Origin: Anaerolineales bacterium
GTDB taxonomy: Bacteria; Chloroflexota; Anaerolineae; Anaerolineales; Villigracilaceae
DNA length: 64,000 nucleotides
Direction of reading: 5' to 3'
Assembly (NCBI GenBank): GCA_016744335.1
Contig: JADGEO010000015.1
Coordinates: forward strand, 1-64,000
This document shows positions 26,163 to 34,395 of the stretch, in pieces (within the stretch, counting starts at the first letter, position 1; the number at the start of each line of letters is the position of its first letter). The notes beneath the pieces were generated by a model, which had not been told where the DNA came from, searched no databases, and saw nothing but the letters and a program-made list of their open reading frames with translations. The translations under genes were made by a program, and so were the position numbers.

Positions 26163-27098
26163 TTAGGTCAGTGTTTTCAAAATAACTTCTTGGCGTATTT
26201 TTTCAAAATCATCTATATCAAATTGTCCTGCACCAAGTGTGAGCGTGTTGGCTGTTCCTGCGGCTACACCAGACTTTATAGCTTCTTCTAAGGGCAATCT
26301 TTCTGAGAAAGCAGAAAGAAGACCAGCGAGCATACTATCGCCAGAGCCTACTGCGCTTATAGCATTCACTTGTGGGGCTTGTGCTTCTAAAACGCGTTGT
26401 CCATCTGAAATGAGTGCGCCACGCTCTCCCAGCGAGAGGGCAAGGGTAGTTGTGTGTCGTGAAGCAATTGCTTGTATAGCGGTAGCAAGTTCACGCACGG
26501 ACGTTCCCGGTTTTTCATCCAATAAAATAGATATTTCTGTTTCGTTCGGTTTTACCAAAAATGGCTTGGCGGCAATCCCATCTCGCAAGGCATTTTTACT
26601 GCTGTCGAGATAGGTGGGGATGCCAGCTTCGTGAGCGATTTTGATTAACCGCGCATAAATATCGGATGGAACGCCTGGCGGGAGCGAACCTGAAAGTGTA
26701 ATTGCTTGGTAATCTTCAACAGTTTCCCGGAAATGGGCTTCTAGCTCTTCGATTTTTTCTGCGGAAACGGGTTCGCCTTTTTCGTAGATTTCGGTCAGAG
26801 TCTGATTGTTTTGGTCTAAAATCGATGTGCAGGTGCGTGATTCTTGTCCTGTTTTTACAAAATCAGTAGCAATACCTTCTTTATTGAGTTCATCTTCTAT
26901 AAATTTGCCTGCAAAACCACCAACCCAGCCAGAAACAACGGGAGATTTGCCCAGTGTTTTTAGCGCACGAGCAACATTGCAACCTTTCCCGCCAGCTAAC
27001 GCAACCACTTTTTCAGAGCGATGGATTTGATCCAACTCAAAGGTATTGAGCAGGATAGTTTTGTCGATTGCGGCGTTAAGGTTTAGGCAAAGAATCAT
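26163..27098 (-). CDS. 1-phosphofructokinase family hexose kinase
   Basis: 311 residues; PfkB superfamily, FruK/LacC subgroup. It starts with ILCLNLNAAIDKTILL, has VVALAGGKGCNVARALKTLG for sugar binding, ITLSGSLPPGVP, and SAVGSGDSMLAGLLSAFSE with the catalytic GxGD. It phosphorylates fructose-1-phosphate or tagatose-6-phosphate to the 1,6-bisphosphate. Its stop-start junction with the bisphosphate aldolase gene is immediate (TAAATG), so kinase and aldolase form a pair that finishes ketohexose breakdown. Confidence 0.9.
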   Translation of the reverse strand: MILCLNLNAAIDKTILLNTFELDQIHRSEKVVALAGGKGCNVARALKTLGKSPVVSGWVGGFAGKFIEDELNKEGIATDFVKTGQESRTCTSILDQNNQTLTEIYEKGEPVSAEKIEELEAHFRETVEDYQAITLSGSLPPGVPSDIYARLIKIAHEAGIPTYLDSSKNALRDGIAAKPFLVKPNETEISILLDEKPGTSVRELATAIQAIASRHTTTLALSLGERGALISDGQRVLEAQAPQVNAISAVGSGDSMLAGLLSAFSERLPLEEAIKSGVAAGTANTLTLGAGQFDIDDFEKIRQEVILKTLT

Positions 27099-27968
27099 TT
27101 ATGCTTTTCCTGATGAGCCTAAGAAGCGAATTCGTTCTCGAACAACTTCAATTTGAGCATCTATGCCCTGCCCAAGATATTTTCTTGGGTCAACGAGCGT
27201 ATTCTTTTCTTCCAAAGCCTTTCGCACGCCAAGCGTGAAGGCTTTATTCAGTTGGGTGGCGATATTGATTTTGCTCAAGCCCATCTTGATGGCGGCTAAA
27301 ATTGCTTGGTTGGTTACGCCCGATGAGCCATGCAAAACGAGCGGAAGGTCGACTTTTGAGCGGATTTCTTCCAGCCGCACCAAATCGAGATCGTTTTCTT
27401 TAGTTTGCATCCCGTGTACAGAGCCAAGCGCAATAGCGAGCATATCTACGCCTGTTTTTTGCACAAATTCTAGGGCATCGTCTGGGTCTGTTAGCACGAG
27501 GTCGGCTTCGTTAAGTGCCGCACCATCTGGTTTGGGGACTGCGCCAATTTCTGCTTCCATGCACACATCCATCTTATGCGCCAAGTCTGCAATTTTTTTA
27601 GAGATAGCGATATTTTCTTCAAAAGAGTGTTTTTCACCATCGAACATGACAGAGCTAAATCCGAGCGCAATTGCTTGTGTCGCTTCAAGCTCAGTACCAT
27701 GGTCAAGATGAAGAGCAATGGGTGCATCTGCATTATCAGCGGCTCTTTTTGCCATATCAGCAAAGTATTGCAAACCTGTTATTTCGTTCCCATTTCCTAA
27801 ATAAAGCAAAGCTCTATGGCTAATTTGCACAATCACGGGCGCATTTTCAAGTTCTGCCGCTCGTACAATTGCCTGAAGTTGCTCAAAATTATTTGCGTTA
27901 AAGCCACCAATCGCAAAACCTTCTTTTTTTGCGTCTAAAATCCATGAACGTGGGTTTACCAAAGTCAT
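27099..27968 (-). CDS. class II fructose/tagatose-bisphosphate aldolase
   Basis: 289 residues; zinc-dependent class II aldolase of the Fba/KbaY/GatY family. Key motifs: GFAIGGFNANNFEQLQAIV, LHLDHGTELEATQAIALGF with zinc His, EAEIGAVPKPDG, VDMLAIALGSVHGM, VLHGSSGVTNQAI and INIATQLNKAF. It cleaves a ketohexose-1,6-bisphosphate to DHAP and glyceraldehyde-3-phosphate. The preceding kinase and the downstream polyol dehydrogenase gene suggest a hexitol/tagatose or fructose route. Confidence 0.92.
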   Translation of the reverse strand: MTLVNPRSWILDAKKEGFAIGGFNANNFEQLQAIVRAAELENAPVIVQISHRALLYLGNGNEITGLQYFADMAKRAADNADAPIALHLDHGTELEATQAIALGFSSVMFDGEKHSFEENIAISKKIADLAHKMDVCMEAEIGAVPKPDGAALNEADLVLTDPDDALEFVQKTGVDMLAIALGSVHGMQTKENDLDLVRLEEIRSKVDLPLVLHGSSGVTNQAILAAIKMGLSKINIATQLNKAFTLGVRKALEEKNTLVDPRKYLGQGIDAQIEVVRERIRFLGSSGKA

Positions 27969-29018
27969 TTAGTTGTTCTCCTGTTCAGGGTTTAGAATAA
28001 TTTTCCGATGTTCCAATGAATGGTCTTTGAACTTCGCAAAAATATCTGGGGCATCGGATAAGGGGAAGTGATGTGAAATCATTTTATCCATATTCAGTGA
28101 GCCATCCAATAGTGCGGCAATCGTTTCATCCCATTCGTGCCCAGGGAAAGGCGCAGAGTAAGACATAAAACAGCCAATAATACTTAATTCTCTCCGCATC
28201 ATTTTTTCAATAAAAGTCATCGGGAGGGATTTGTCTTGTGGCTGATTTCCTGCGAGCACAATCCTTCCGCGTGGGCGTGTGATGGGGATAGCTTGCTCCA
28301 AAACTTCGGGAACACCTGTTGCCTCGAGGGTTATATCAACACCATCCTCTGTTAGATTCGCAACTTCCGTAACGACATCTTGCTTCAGCGCATTGATCGT
28401 TATCTCAGCTCCTAATGCTTCTGCCGCCGCGAGATTCTCGTCTGAAATATCGGTGCATATAATCTGTTTTGCACCAAGAATTCGCAACCATTGCACAATC
28501 ATTAATCCAATTGAGCCTGCGCCCAAGACAACAGCAGTTTCTCCTGCTTTGAAGTTGCCAAGAGAAAGCATATGGCGTGCTACGGTAGATGGCTCTATCA
28601 GCGAAACATAATCAAAAGGAAGTTCATCGGGAATAATATAAGCATTTTTCTCAGGAATTTCCATATATTCTGCAAAAGCACCCGCTTCACGGGAACCGAT
28701 AAAAGAATAACTATGGCAAGCCGAGTAAAATCCTTTTTCGCATTGTTCACATTCAAAACAAGGAACAAGGGGAATCACAGCAACGTGTTTTCCTACCCAA
28801 TCTTCTTTTACGCCCTCACCTACTTGGGTAATTACCCCTGCTGCCTCATGCCCCAAAATAAGTGGGTACATCCTGTGCCCAGAAATATACCGCTTGATAT
28901 CAGAGCCACAAATAGAAACGGCTTTAACCTGCAAGAGTAAATTCCCCGCTTGAGGGCTGGGGGTGGGAACTTCTTCGTAAGTTAGGACACCTTTATCTTT
29001 TAGTATTGCTGCTTTCAT
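27969..29018 (-). CDS. zinc-dependent alcohol/polyol dehydrogenase
   Basis: 349 residues; medium-chain dehydrogenase. Catalytic zinc ligands are in SICGSDIKRY and GHEAAGVITQVGEGV; structural zinc is bound by the four-Cys lobe CFECEQCEKGFYSAC. The NAD site is VVLGAGSIGLMIVQWL. It resembles sorbitol and galactitol-1-phosphate dehydrogenases. It oxidises a polyol or its phosphate to a ketose for the kinase and aldolase next to it. Its stop codon directly abuts the aldolase start. Confidence 0.9.
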   Translation of the reverse strand: MKAAILKDKGVLTYEEVPTPSPQAGNLLLQVKAVSICGSDIKRYISGHRMYPLILGHEAAGVITQVGEGVKEDWVGKHVAVIPLVPCFECEQCEKGFYSACHSYSFIGSREAGAFAEYMEIPEKNAYIIPDELPFDYVSLIEPSTVARHMLSLGNFKAGETAVVLGAGSIGLMIVQWLRILGAKQIICTDISDENLAAAEALGAEITINALKQDVVTEVANLTEDGVDITLEATGVPEVLEQAIPITRPRGRIVLAGNQPQDKSLPMTFIEKMMRRELSIIGCFMSYSAPFPGHEWDETIAALLDGSLNMDKMISHHFPLSDAPDIFAKFKDHSLEHRKIILNPEQENN

Positions 29019-29031
29019 TTTTTTTCCTGCT

Positions 29032-30558
29032 TTAGATAGTATGTTTATCAGAAATCTTTTTTAAATCTTCAAAATCTCGCATTAGTTTTCTGGAGATATT
29101 CTTATAGATATAAAATAACTCTTTATATAGGGCACCTTTTTCCAAAGAAGGCTCAAAGACTTCTTTTTGGGGTAGGCACTCAACAATAACTTCACCGATA
29201 TCGTCTCGCATCCCTAAGCCGTAAGCAGTTAGGGCAAATAATCCTAGGCTATGCCCGCCCTCGCCGCCATCTGTCCGCTTGGAAACAATAAAGGGTTTGC
29301 CATAAATATCAGCTTTAATCTGATTCCAAACCGCGCTTTTTGTCGCACCGCCAGAGCCGAGATACTCATCAACTTCTACGCCATTTTCTCTGGCAATATA
29401 TAAATTATCATAAACAGCGAAGGCGCAACCTTCCATGATTGCTCTGAGCATATCGGCGCGTTCTGTCTGGTACGAAAGCCCAAAGAAAACGCCTTTGGGG
29501 GTACTGCTCCACAGGGGAGTTCGCTCACCTGCCATATAAGGTAAAAAGATTAATCCTTTTGCACCTGCTTTTGTTGTGGCAACTTCTTTGCTGTATTCTT
29601 CAAAAGATGCGCTTTCACTTTTATCAATATATGTTTTGAACCAGCCCAGAGAGCCTCCGCCAACTGTACCTGCTTGCAAAAGATACTGATTGGGAATTAG
29701 GTGATGCGAAAAAATCAGACGAGGTTCAACAACGACACGGTCAAGACTAATGCCAAATCCACCAGCCTGACCACCTTGCTCGTTGGTTTGTCCCGAACGG
29801 GTAACGCCAGCACCTAAAGCTCCAGCGGCAGCATCCAAGCAACCAGCAATCAGCGGCGTCCCGCGACGCAATCCCGTTTCTGCGGCGGCTTTTGCATTTA
29901 TCTCACCAATAACCTCTGAGCTGGGAGATAAGCGGGGCATTTTCTCGATGGGAATACCGAGCTTCTGAGCCGTATCTTGATCCCATTTTTCATTTTTTAT
30001 ATCAAAAAAATGATAGCCGTAAGCCTGCGTATAATCGCAGGTAAATTCATTTGTAAATTTCGCAACAATAAAGCCCGTTGCTTCAAGAAATTTATGAGCG
30101 GTGGCAAATATCTTCGGGCGATTCTTTTTTAGCCAAATCAATTTTGGCGTAAGATAAGCCGCATCGATTCGATTAGCAGATAAATTTACAAAATCCTGTG
30201 CATCAGGAAGCGAGTTAAGCCAATCTGTTTCAGCTTCTGCTCTGCGATCCTGCCAAATCATGGCTGGCGTGAGCGCGTTCAGGTTTTTATCTACAGGTAT
30301 TAAGGTCCAGCCAACCGCATCAATGCCAACGCCAAGAATGTCTTTGGCATCTACACCACTTTTTGTAAGAATCTTCTGCGTTGTCTCACAAATTGCCTGC
30401 CACCACAGTTCGGGGTCAATTTCAGTCCACAGCGGACGTGGTCGTTGCAGTGGATAAGGTGAAGACACCTCTATTATAGCCTCTCCATTTTCAGTCCAGA
30501 GTGCTGTTTTTGTGCTTGATGTACCAACATCGATGGTCAGAATGTACTGATTTGCCAT
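29032..30558 (-). CDS. FGGY family carbohydrate kinase (xylulokinase-like)
   Basis: 508 residues. It opens with YILTIDVGTSSTKTALW, has PLWTEIDPELWWQ, VGIDAVGWTLIPVD, GERTPLWSSTPKGVFFGLSY, and YLGSGGATKSAVWNQIKADI with the FGGY C-terminal lobe. The xylulokinase/gluconokinase subgroup is likely. It is 12 bases downstream of the aldo/keto reductase. It is one of three FGGY kinases in this train, which suggests the cluster handles several pentoses, deoxyhexoses or polyols. Confidence 0.88.
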   Translation of the reverse strand: MANQYILTIDVGTSSTKTALWTENGEAIIEVSSPYPLQRPRPLWTEIDPELWWQAICETTQKILTKSGVDAKDILGVGIDAVGWTLIPVDKNLNALTPAMIWQDRRAEAETDWLNSLPDAQDFVNLSANRIDAAYLTPKLIWLKKNRPKIFATAHKFLEATGFIVAKFTNEFTCDYTQAYGYHFFDIKNEKWDQDTAQKLGIPIEKMPRLSPSSEVIGEINAKAAAETGLRRGTPLIAGCLDAAAGALGAGVTRSGQTNEQGGQAGGFGISLDRVVVEPRLIFSHHLIPNQYLLQAGTVGGGSLGWFKTYIDKSESASFEEYSKEVATTKAGAKGLIFLPYMAGERTPLWSSTPKGVFFGLSYQTERADMLRAIMEGCAFAVYDNLYIARENGVEVDEYLGSGGATKSAVWNQIKADIYGKPFIVSKRTDGGEGGHSLGLFALTAYGLGMRDDIGEVIVECLPQKEVFEPSLEKGALYKELFYIYKNISRKLMRDFEDLKKISDKHTI

Positions 30559-30570
30559 AGATTCTGCCCA

Positions 30571-31593
30571 TTAAAGGGAAGCAATTTCACCGTTTGCGTC
30601 CCACAAATCTTCCCAGCTATCGGCACCTTCCCATAGAAAAACTTGTCCTTTTATCAGGCGACTGCCTTTATCAATCTTAGATAACTCTTGCATTTCGGAT
30701 TCGGTGATAGGGTTTTCAATAACGCCCAATAAATTGCTATGAAATTCAGCAGGGCGGATAGAAAAGGGGATCGGCACTTGCCCACGCTGGGCAGCCCATT
30801 TGACACAGACGACTGCGGGGTGAACATTTAGCCGTTTAGCAATTTTGAGAATGACGGGGTCTTCGATATCAACTGTGTCACCTGGCATTGTGTCTCGTTC
30901 TGGGCGTGTCGGCGAACCAATAGGCGAAAACCCAACTGGGAGAATGTCATGATCAAGACAATACTGAAAAAGTTCAGCCTGCTGAAAATGGGGGTGGAGT
31001 TCCATCTCGTTAACAGATGGTTTGATTTTCGCATCGCGCAGAAGCAAATCTAGTTTGGGAATGGACATATTAGATGTGCCAATATGTTTGACCAAGTCCA
31101 TTTCAACCAACTTTTCCATTTGCCGCCAAGTTTTCATATAGTTTTCATGAATATAAGGAAGGGCGTGCGGGTCGCGTGCGTCAACATCTACGCCCGGGGC
31201 ATGGTGGTTGGGAAAGGGCCAATGAATTAGATAAAGATCAAGATAATCCAATTGCAGGTCAGCTAATGTTTGCTTGCAAGTCGAGATAACATCTTCTTCG
31301 GCGTGTGCATCGTTCCACAGCTTTGATGTTACCCAAAAGCCTTCACGCGCAATGCCACTTGCTATAATTTTTTGAAAAGATGTACCGATCTCTTTTTCAT
31401 TTGCATAAACAGCCGCACAATCAAAATGCCTATAACCGATTTGGGCAGCCTCAAAGACCGCTGCTGCTATTTCTTCGCCAGAAAACCGATCTGAGCCGAA
31501 TGTTCCCAAACCTACTGCGGGAATCTCAGCCCCAGTATATAATTTTCGCTTTGGCACCAAATTGGGATCGATATTTTCTAAGGGCTTATTCAT
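30571..31593 (-). CDS. aldo/keto reductase
   Basis: 340 residues; aldo/keto reductase with the tetrad in FDCAAVYANEKEIG (Asp, Tyr), VTSKLWNDAH (Lys) and YLIHWPFPNHH (His). The C-terminal PFSIRPAEFHSNLLGVIEN resembles the cofactor loop of aldose/xylose reductases. It likely interconverts an aldose and an alditol, which fits the polyol dehydrogenase two genes on. TAGGAG precedes the ATG. It is the first gene after the LacI gene and has its own promoter with an overlapping operator. Confidence 0.9.
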   Translation of the reverse strand: MNKPLENIDPNLVPKRKLYTGAEIPAVGLGTFGSDRFSGEEIAAAVFEAAQIGYRHFDCAAVYANEKEIGTSFQKIIASGIAREGFWVTSKLWNDAHAEEDVISTCKQTLADLQLDYLDLYLIHWPFPNHHAPGVDVDARDPHALPYIHENYMKTWRQMEKLVEMDLVKHIGTSNMSIPKLDLLLRDAKIKPSVNEMELHPHFQQAELFQYCLDHDILPVGFSPIGSPTRPERDTMPGDTVDIEDPVILKIAKRLNVHPAVVCVKWAAQRGQVPIPFSIRPAEFHSNLLGVIENPITESEMQELSKIDKGSRLIKGQVFLWEGADSWEDLWDANGEIASL

Positions 31594-31650
31594 GCGCTCT
31601 CCTAATTAGCTAAAACCTGTCTACTTCATACTGCTTTTTTCAAACTTCAC

Positions 31651-31670
31651 TTGTGGTGCGCGTACTATAA
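31651..31670. promoter_or_regulatory. LacI-type operator overlapping the operon promoter
   Basis: TTGTGGTGCGCGTACTATAA matches 17 of 20 positions of the palindrome TTATGGTACGCGTACCATAA inferred from the sites in front of the LacI gene. It covers the -10 box of the promoter driving the aldo/keto reductase operon, so repression by the adjacent LacI-type protein is expected. Confidence 0.7.
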
Positions 31671-31693
31671 TATGGAAATAAAAAGAACTTCAA
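31664..31693 (-). promoter_or_regulatory. sigma-70-like promoter of the sugar operon
   Basis: On the minus strand, TTGAAG (31688-31693) and TATAGT (31664-31669) are separated by 18 bases, 71 bases upstream of the start at 31593. It overlaps the operator at 31651-31670. Confidence 0.6.
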
Positions 31694-32703
31694 GGTGACA
31701 GCTTTTCTCCACTTGATGCTCTTATAATCATCTCTACTGGCAATATAATTTCCTGGCAGGGAATATCTGTTTTGCCAGAAACACGATCCAAAAGTAATTG
31801 GGTTGCTTGTTTTCCCATCTCTAAAGCAGACTGAGTTGCAACTGTAAAAAATGGGGTTATTGTAAGGGCTGGAGGCAAATCGTCTACGGTTACGATTGCA
31901 ACGTCTTCGGGAACACGTACTTTCTTTTCACTAAGCAATTGCATTGCACCAATCGCAATAAAGTTATTTGCAGCAACTAAAGCTGTAATTCTTGAAGAGT
32001 CTTTAACAAGCATCAACTCTGCCATTGTATAACCTGTCTCTTGCGTAAATTCCCCTAAAAAGATATTCTCAGCACTTTTGGGGAGCCCAGCGTCACGAAG
32101 TGCCCGACGGTATCCATTCACACGATCAACCGATGTTGATACGCTCTGCGGGCCTGCCAACATCGCAATCTCTTGATGACCTAAAGATAAAAGATGTGTT
32201 GTAATCAAGTAAGCTCCTTCTTCTGTATCAGAACGAACCACGTCCACATCCACATCAGGAACTTGGCGATCCATGAGGACAACAGGGACATTCTGCTTTT
32301 TGATCAGCTTAATTGGAGCAGGATTATTAGATGCAGGCACCAATAAGATGCCGTCAATTCTCCGACGCAAAAGCATTTGCAGATATTGCTCTTGCTTATC
32401 CTCAGATTCGTCTGTGTTGCATAAGATGGTCGAGTAATTATTGGCTTGTGCTACATCTTCTATTCCCCGAGTTACTGTTGTCCAAAATGGGTTGGTGATA
32501 TCAGTGATTACTACAGCTAATGTCATTGTCTGTTTAGAACGTAAACTTACCCCCAACTCATTAGGAATATAACCCAACTCATCAATAGCCTTTTCCACGC
32601 GCACTCTGGTACCGATGCTTACATAATCAGAGTTATTGATTGCGCGAGACACGGTAATGGGGGCAACTCCAGCTAGCTTGGCAACATCACGAATAGTAGT
32701 CAT
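31690..32703 (-). CDS. LacI family transcriptional regulator
   Basis: 337 residues from the ATG at 32703, preceded by AAGGA. An upstream in-frame ATG at 32724 lies inside the operator and is less likely. The N-terminal TTIRDVAKLAGVAPITVSRA is the helix-turn-helix with hinge, followed by a ribose-binding-type sensor domain (TITPFFTVATQSALEMGK, ILLDRVSG-like end). It faces the same way as the catabolic genes. Two overlapping operator copies in front of it and one in front of the next operon indicate self-regulation plus control of the sugar operon. The effector is unknown. Confidence 0.93.
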   Translation of the reverse strand: MTTIRDVAKLAGVAPITVSRAINNSDYVSIGTRVRVEKAIDELGYIPNELGVSLRSKQTMTLAVVITDITNPFWTTVTRGIEDVAQANNYSTILCNTDESEDKQEQYLQMLLRRRIDGILLVPASNNPAPIKLIKKQNVPVVLMDRQVPDVDVDVVRSDTEEGAYLITTHLLSLGHQEIAMLAGPQSVSTSVDRVNGYRRALRDAGLPKSAENIFLGEFTQETGYTMAELMLVKDSSRITALVAANNFIAIGAMQLLSEKKVRVPEDVAIVTVDDLPPALTITPFFTVATQSALEMGKQATQLLLDRVSGKTDIPCQEIILPVEMIIRASSGEKLSP

Positions 32704-32711
32704 ATTTTCCT

Positions 32712-32745
32712 TTATGGTACGCATATCATGTTACGCGTACCATAA
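32712..32745. promoter_or_regulatory. pair of overlapping operators upstream of the LacI gene
   Basis: Two matches to TTATGGTACGCGTACCATAA overlap: 32712-32731 (16/20) and 32726-32745 (18/20), offset by 14 bases. The outer half-sites form a perfect 11-bp inverted repeat TTATGGTACGC/GCGTACCATAA. Likely autorepression sites. Confidence 0.7.
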
Positions 32746-32819
32746 TAGCATCACCAAAAAGAAAAGTCAAGGATTTTCCAGTAATTAAGGAGGGCATGAG
32801 TTTAGTAAGGAGTTTGTCG

Positions 32820-33032
32820 TTATTTTAAAATCTGCAAGTAAAAATAGACGTGGTATGAAACTCGGGAGCTTGATAGCTCTCGCGGTTCTACAACTTTTTT
32901 TTCAACAATATTCTTCAGAATCTTATGGTCTAGATTTAGTTCAGCATACATTTGTTTTAATCTGCGGTTTTCTTCTTGCAATTCTTTCAGATTACACAGA
33001 GAGGAGACATTCACCTCAACATATTTTTTCAT
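32820..33032 (-). pseudogene. IS3-family transposase OrfA remnant, internally deleted
   Basis: 70 codons. The start MKKYVEVNV with a good AAGGAG site is joined to LKELQEENRRLKQMYAELNL and DHKILKNIVEKK, which is the leucine-zipper C-terminus of IS3-type OrfA. The N-terminal helix-turn-helix is missing, so it is an internal deletion. No OrfB (DDE domain) follows. The mobile element is dead. Confidence 0.75.
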
Positions 33033-33105
33033 TTGGAATTCTCCTTTTTCTGATTTTGCCAGAAAACCCCACTTTTCGCTGGTATGATTTTAGGGGATGC
33101 TTACA
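32820..33105 (-). mobile_element. IS3-type insertion sequence remnant, left end
   Basis: In minus-strand orientation a probable terminal end TGTAAGCATCCCC begins at 33105, about 73 bases before the truncated OrfA start. The leader with GCGAAAAGTGGGGTTTTC resembles left ends of IS3 elements. The right end and OrfB are absent. The remaining gap, 33106-33304, shows no gene. Confidence 0.6.
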
Positions 33106-33304
33106 TTAGCAAAGAGAACAAAGATTTGGGTAGCATCATTTATCAGGCAGACCAAGCCTTATATTAAGCCAAAAATGCAGGCCGTAATCGGGCTGTTGTA
33201 TACAAAGACAAAGAAGAAATAGAAGCCTGAAGTTTTCGAGGCAATAACCGATTTGAGACAGCTTTCATAATTTAACAGGGGGATTTAGAAACAGCTCTAA
33301 AAAC

Positions 33305-33330
33305 AAAAAACGACCGCAAGGTCGTTTTTT
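33305..33330. terminator. strong bidirectional terminator
   Basis: A perfect 11-bp stem, AAAAAACGACC and GGTCGTTTTTT, closed by a GCAA (GNRA) tetraloop. T-runs are present on both strands. It lies just after the stop of the epimerase gene, which ends at 33349 on the minus strand. Confidence 0.85.
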
Positions 33331-33348
33331 ATCTCAATTTGTTTCCGC

Positions 33349-34368
33349 TCAAAACTCCCCTCTATTCCCCTCCACCCACTTAAACAACGTTTTAATTCCC
33401 TCCTCCACGCTAATCTTCGGATTCCAGTCTAAATCTTTCATAGCGGAGCGGATATCGGCATAAAAGACGCGCTGATCGCCGGGGCGCCAATCATCTCGTT
33501 CTACGGGGATTTTTCGGCCCAGCATCTCCTCTAGCATTGGGAAAAACTCGGCGTAGACCGAAATCACATTCTCAGCCCCCCCCCCCACATTATAAACCTG
33601 CCCCGCCACATCATCGATCCGCGCAATAGACGCATCGTAGGCATCCAGCAGGTCGTCCACATGCAAAACGTCTCGCACCTGTTTGCCGTCACCATAAATC
33701 GTGATCGGTCGCCCCGTCACCGCCGCAATCATAAACCACGCCAGCCAGCCCTGATCCTCTACCCCAAATTGTCTCGGACCATAAATGCAGGATTGACGCA
33801 AAACGACCGTTCTTAACCCATAAATACGGGAATAATCGCGGACATATTGATCTCCCGCGCCTTTGGAGCAACCGTAAGGGGAATGGAAATCGAGCGGCTG
33901 CGCCTCGGGACATCCGTGTTTTAGGCTTGCGTACTGCCAACGAGTTTCAGATTCGGCGAGGGGCACATCTTCCATCCCACCGTAAACTTTATTCGTGGAC
34001 GCGTAGATAACAATCGGATTGCGTTCTGAAAGCCGCGCGGCTTCGACTACGTTGAATGTGCCGAGCGCATTAATCTCAAAGTCTTCGCGTGGATGCAAAA
34101 CGGATGTCGTCACCGCGACTTGTCCAGCCAGATGCACGATGATGTCGGCATCTTTAGCGGTAGATGTTAAGGTCGCGGCATCGCGTATATCCGCGTGAAC
34201 AAGTTGAAACGAGTCTGCACCGTGAGTTTCTCGAAGCCACTTAAGATTACGAGTTGCCCCCGCGCGAGATAAATTGTCGTAGACAGTCACGTCCTCCCCA
34301 CGAGCTAATAATCGATTGACGTAATTTGAGCCGATAAATCCTGCGCCACCAGTGATGAGATATTTCAT
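33349..34368 (-). CDS. SDR-family NDP-sugar epimerase (CDP-paratose 2-epimerase-like)
   Basis: 339 residues; extended SDR. N-terminal NAD motif GGAGFIGSNYV, then TVYDNLSRAGATRNLKWL, a phrase typical of CDP-paratose/tyvelose epimerases. The catalytic region is SPYGCSKGAGDQYVRDYSRI (YxxxK variant) with Thr in ASTNKVYGG. LRQSCIYGPRQFGVEDQGW and GDGKQVRDVLHVDD are further family traits. It modifies a nucleotide sugar for cell-surface glycans. Assignment to the CDP-paratose subfamily is by motif likeness; a dTDP- or UDP-sugar substrate is possible. It begins 27 bases after the UPF0104-like gene stop. Confidence 0.75.
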   Translation of the reverse strand: MKYLITGGAGFIGSNYVNRLLARGEDVTVYDNLSRAGATRNLKWLRETHGADSFQLVHADIRDAATLTSTAKDADIIVHLAGQVAVTTSVLHPREDFEINALGTFNVVEAARLSERNPIVIYASTNKVYGGMEDVPLAESETRWQYASLKHGCPEAQPLDFHSPYGCSKGAGDQYVRDYSRIYGLRTVVLRQSCIYGPRQFGVEDQGWLAWFMIAAVTGRPITIYGDGKQVRDVLHVDDLLDAYDASIARIDDVAGQVYNVGGGAENVISVYAEFFPMLEEMLGRKIPVERDDWRPGDQRVFYADIRSAMKDLDWNPKISVEEGIKTLFKWVEGNRGEF

Positions 34369-34395
34369 ATTTTTCTCCGAAATGTAGGGGCGGGT

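Noticed and set aside
26239..27030. Plus-strand frames of 124 and 74 codons inside the hexose kinase gene
   Set aside because: They are antisense to a clear PfkB-family gene and have no protein signature.
27163..27711. Plus-strand frame of 182 codons antisense to the bisphosphate aldolase
   Set aside because: The aldolase on the minus strand has all family motifs; the antisense frame is Ser/Ala-rich with no motif.
33301..33335. Possible CRISPR-like or attachment site
   Set aside because: It is a single perfect terminator hairpin with GCAA loop, with no repeat copies nearby. No CRISPR array or phage integrase was seen in the window.
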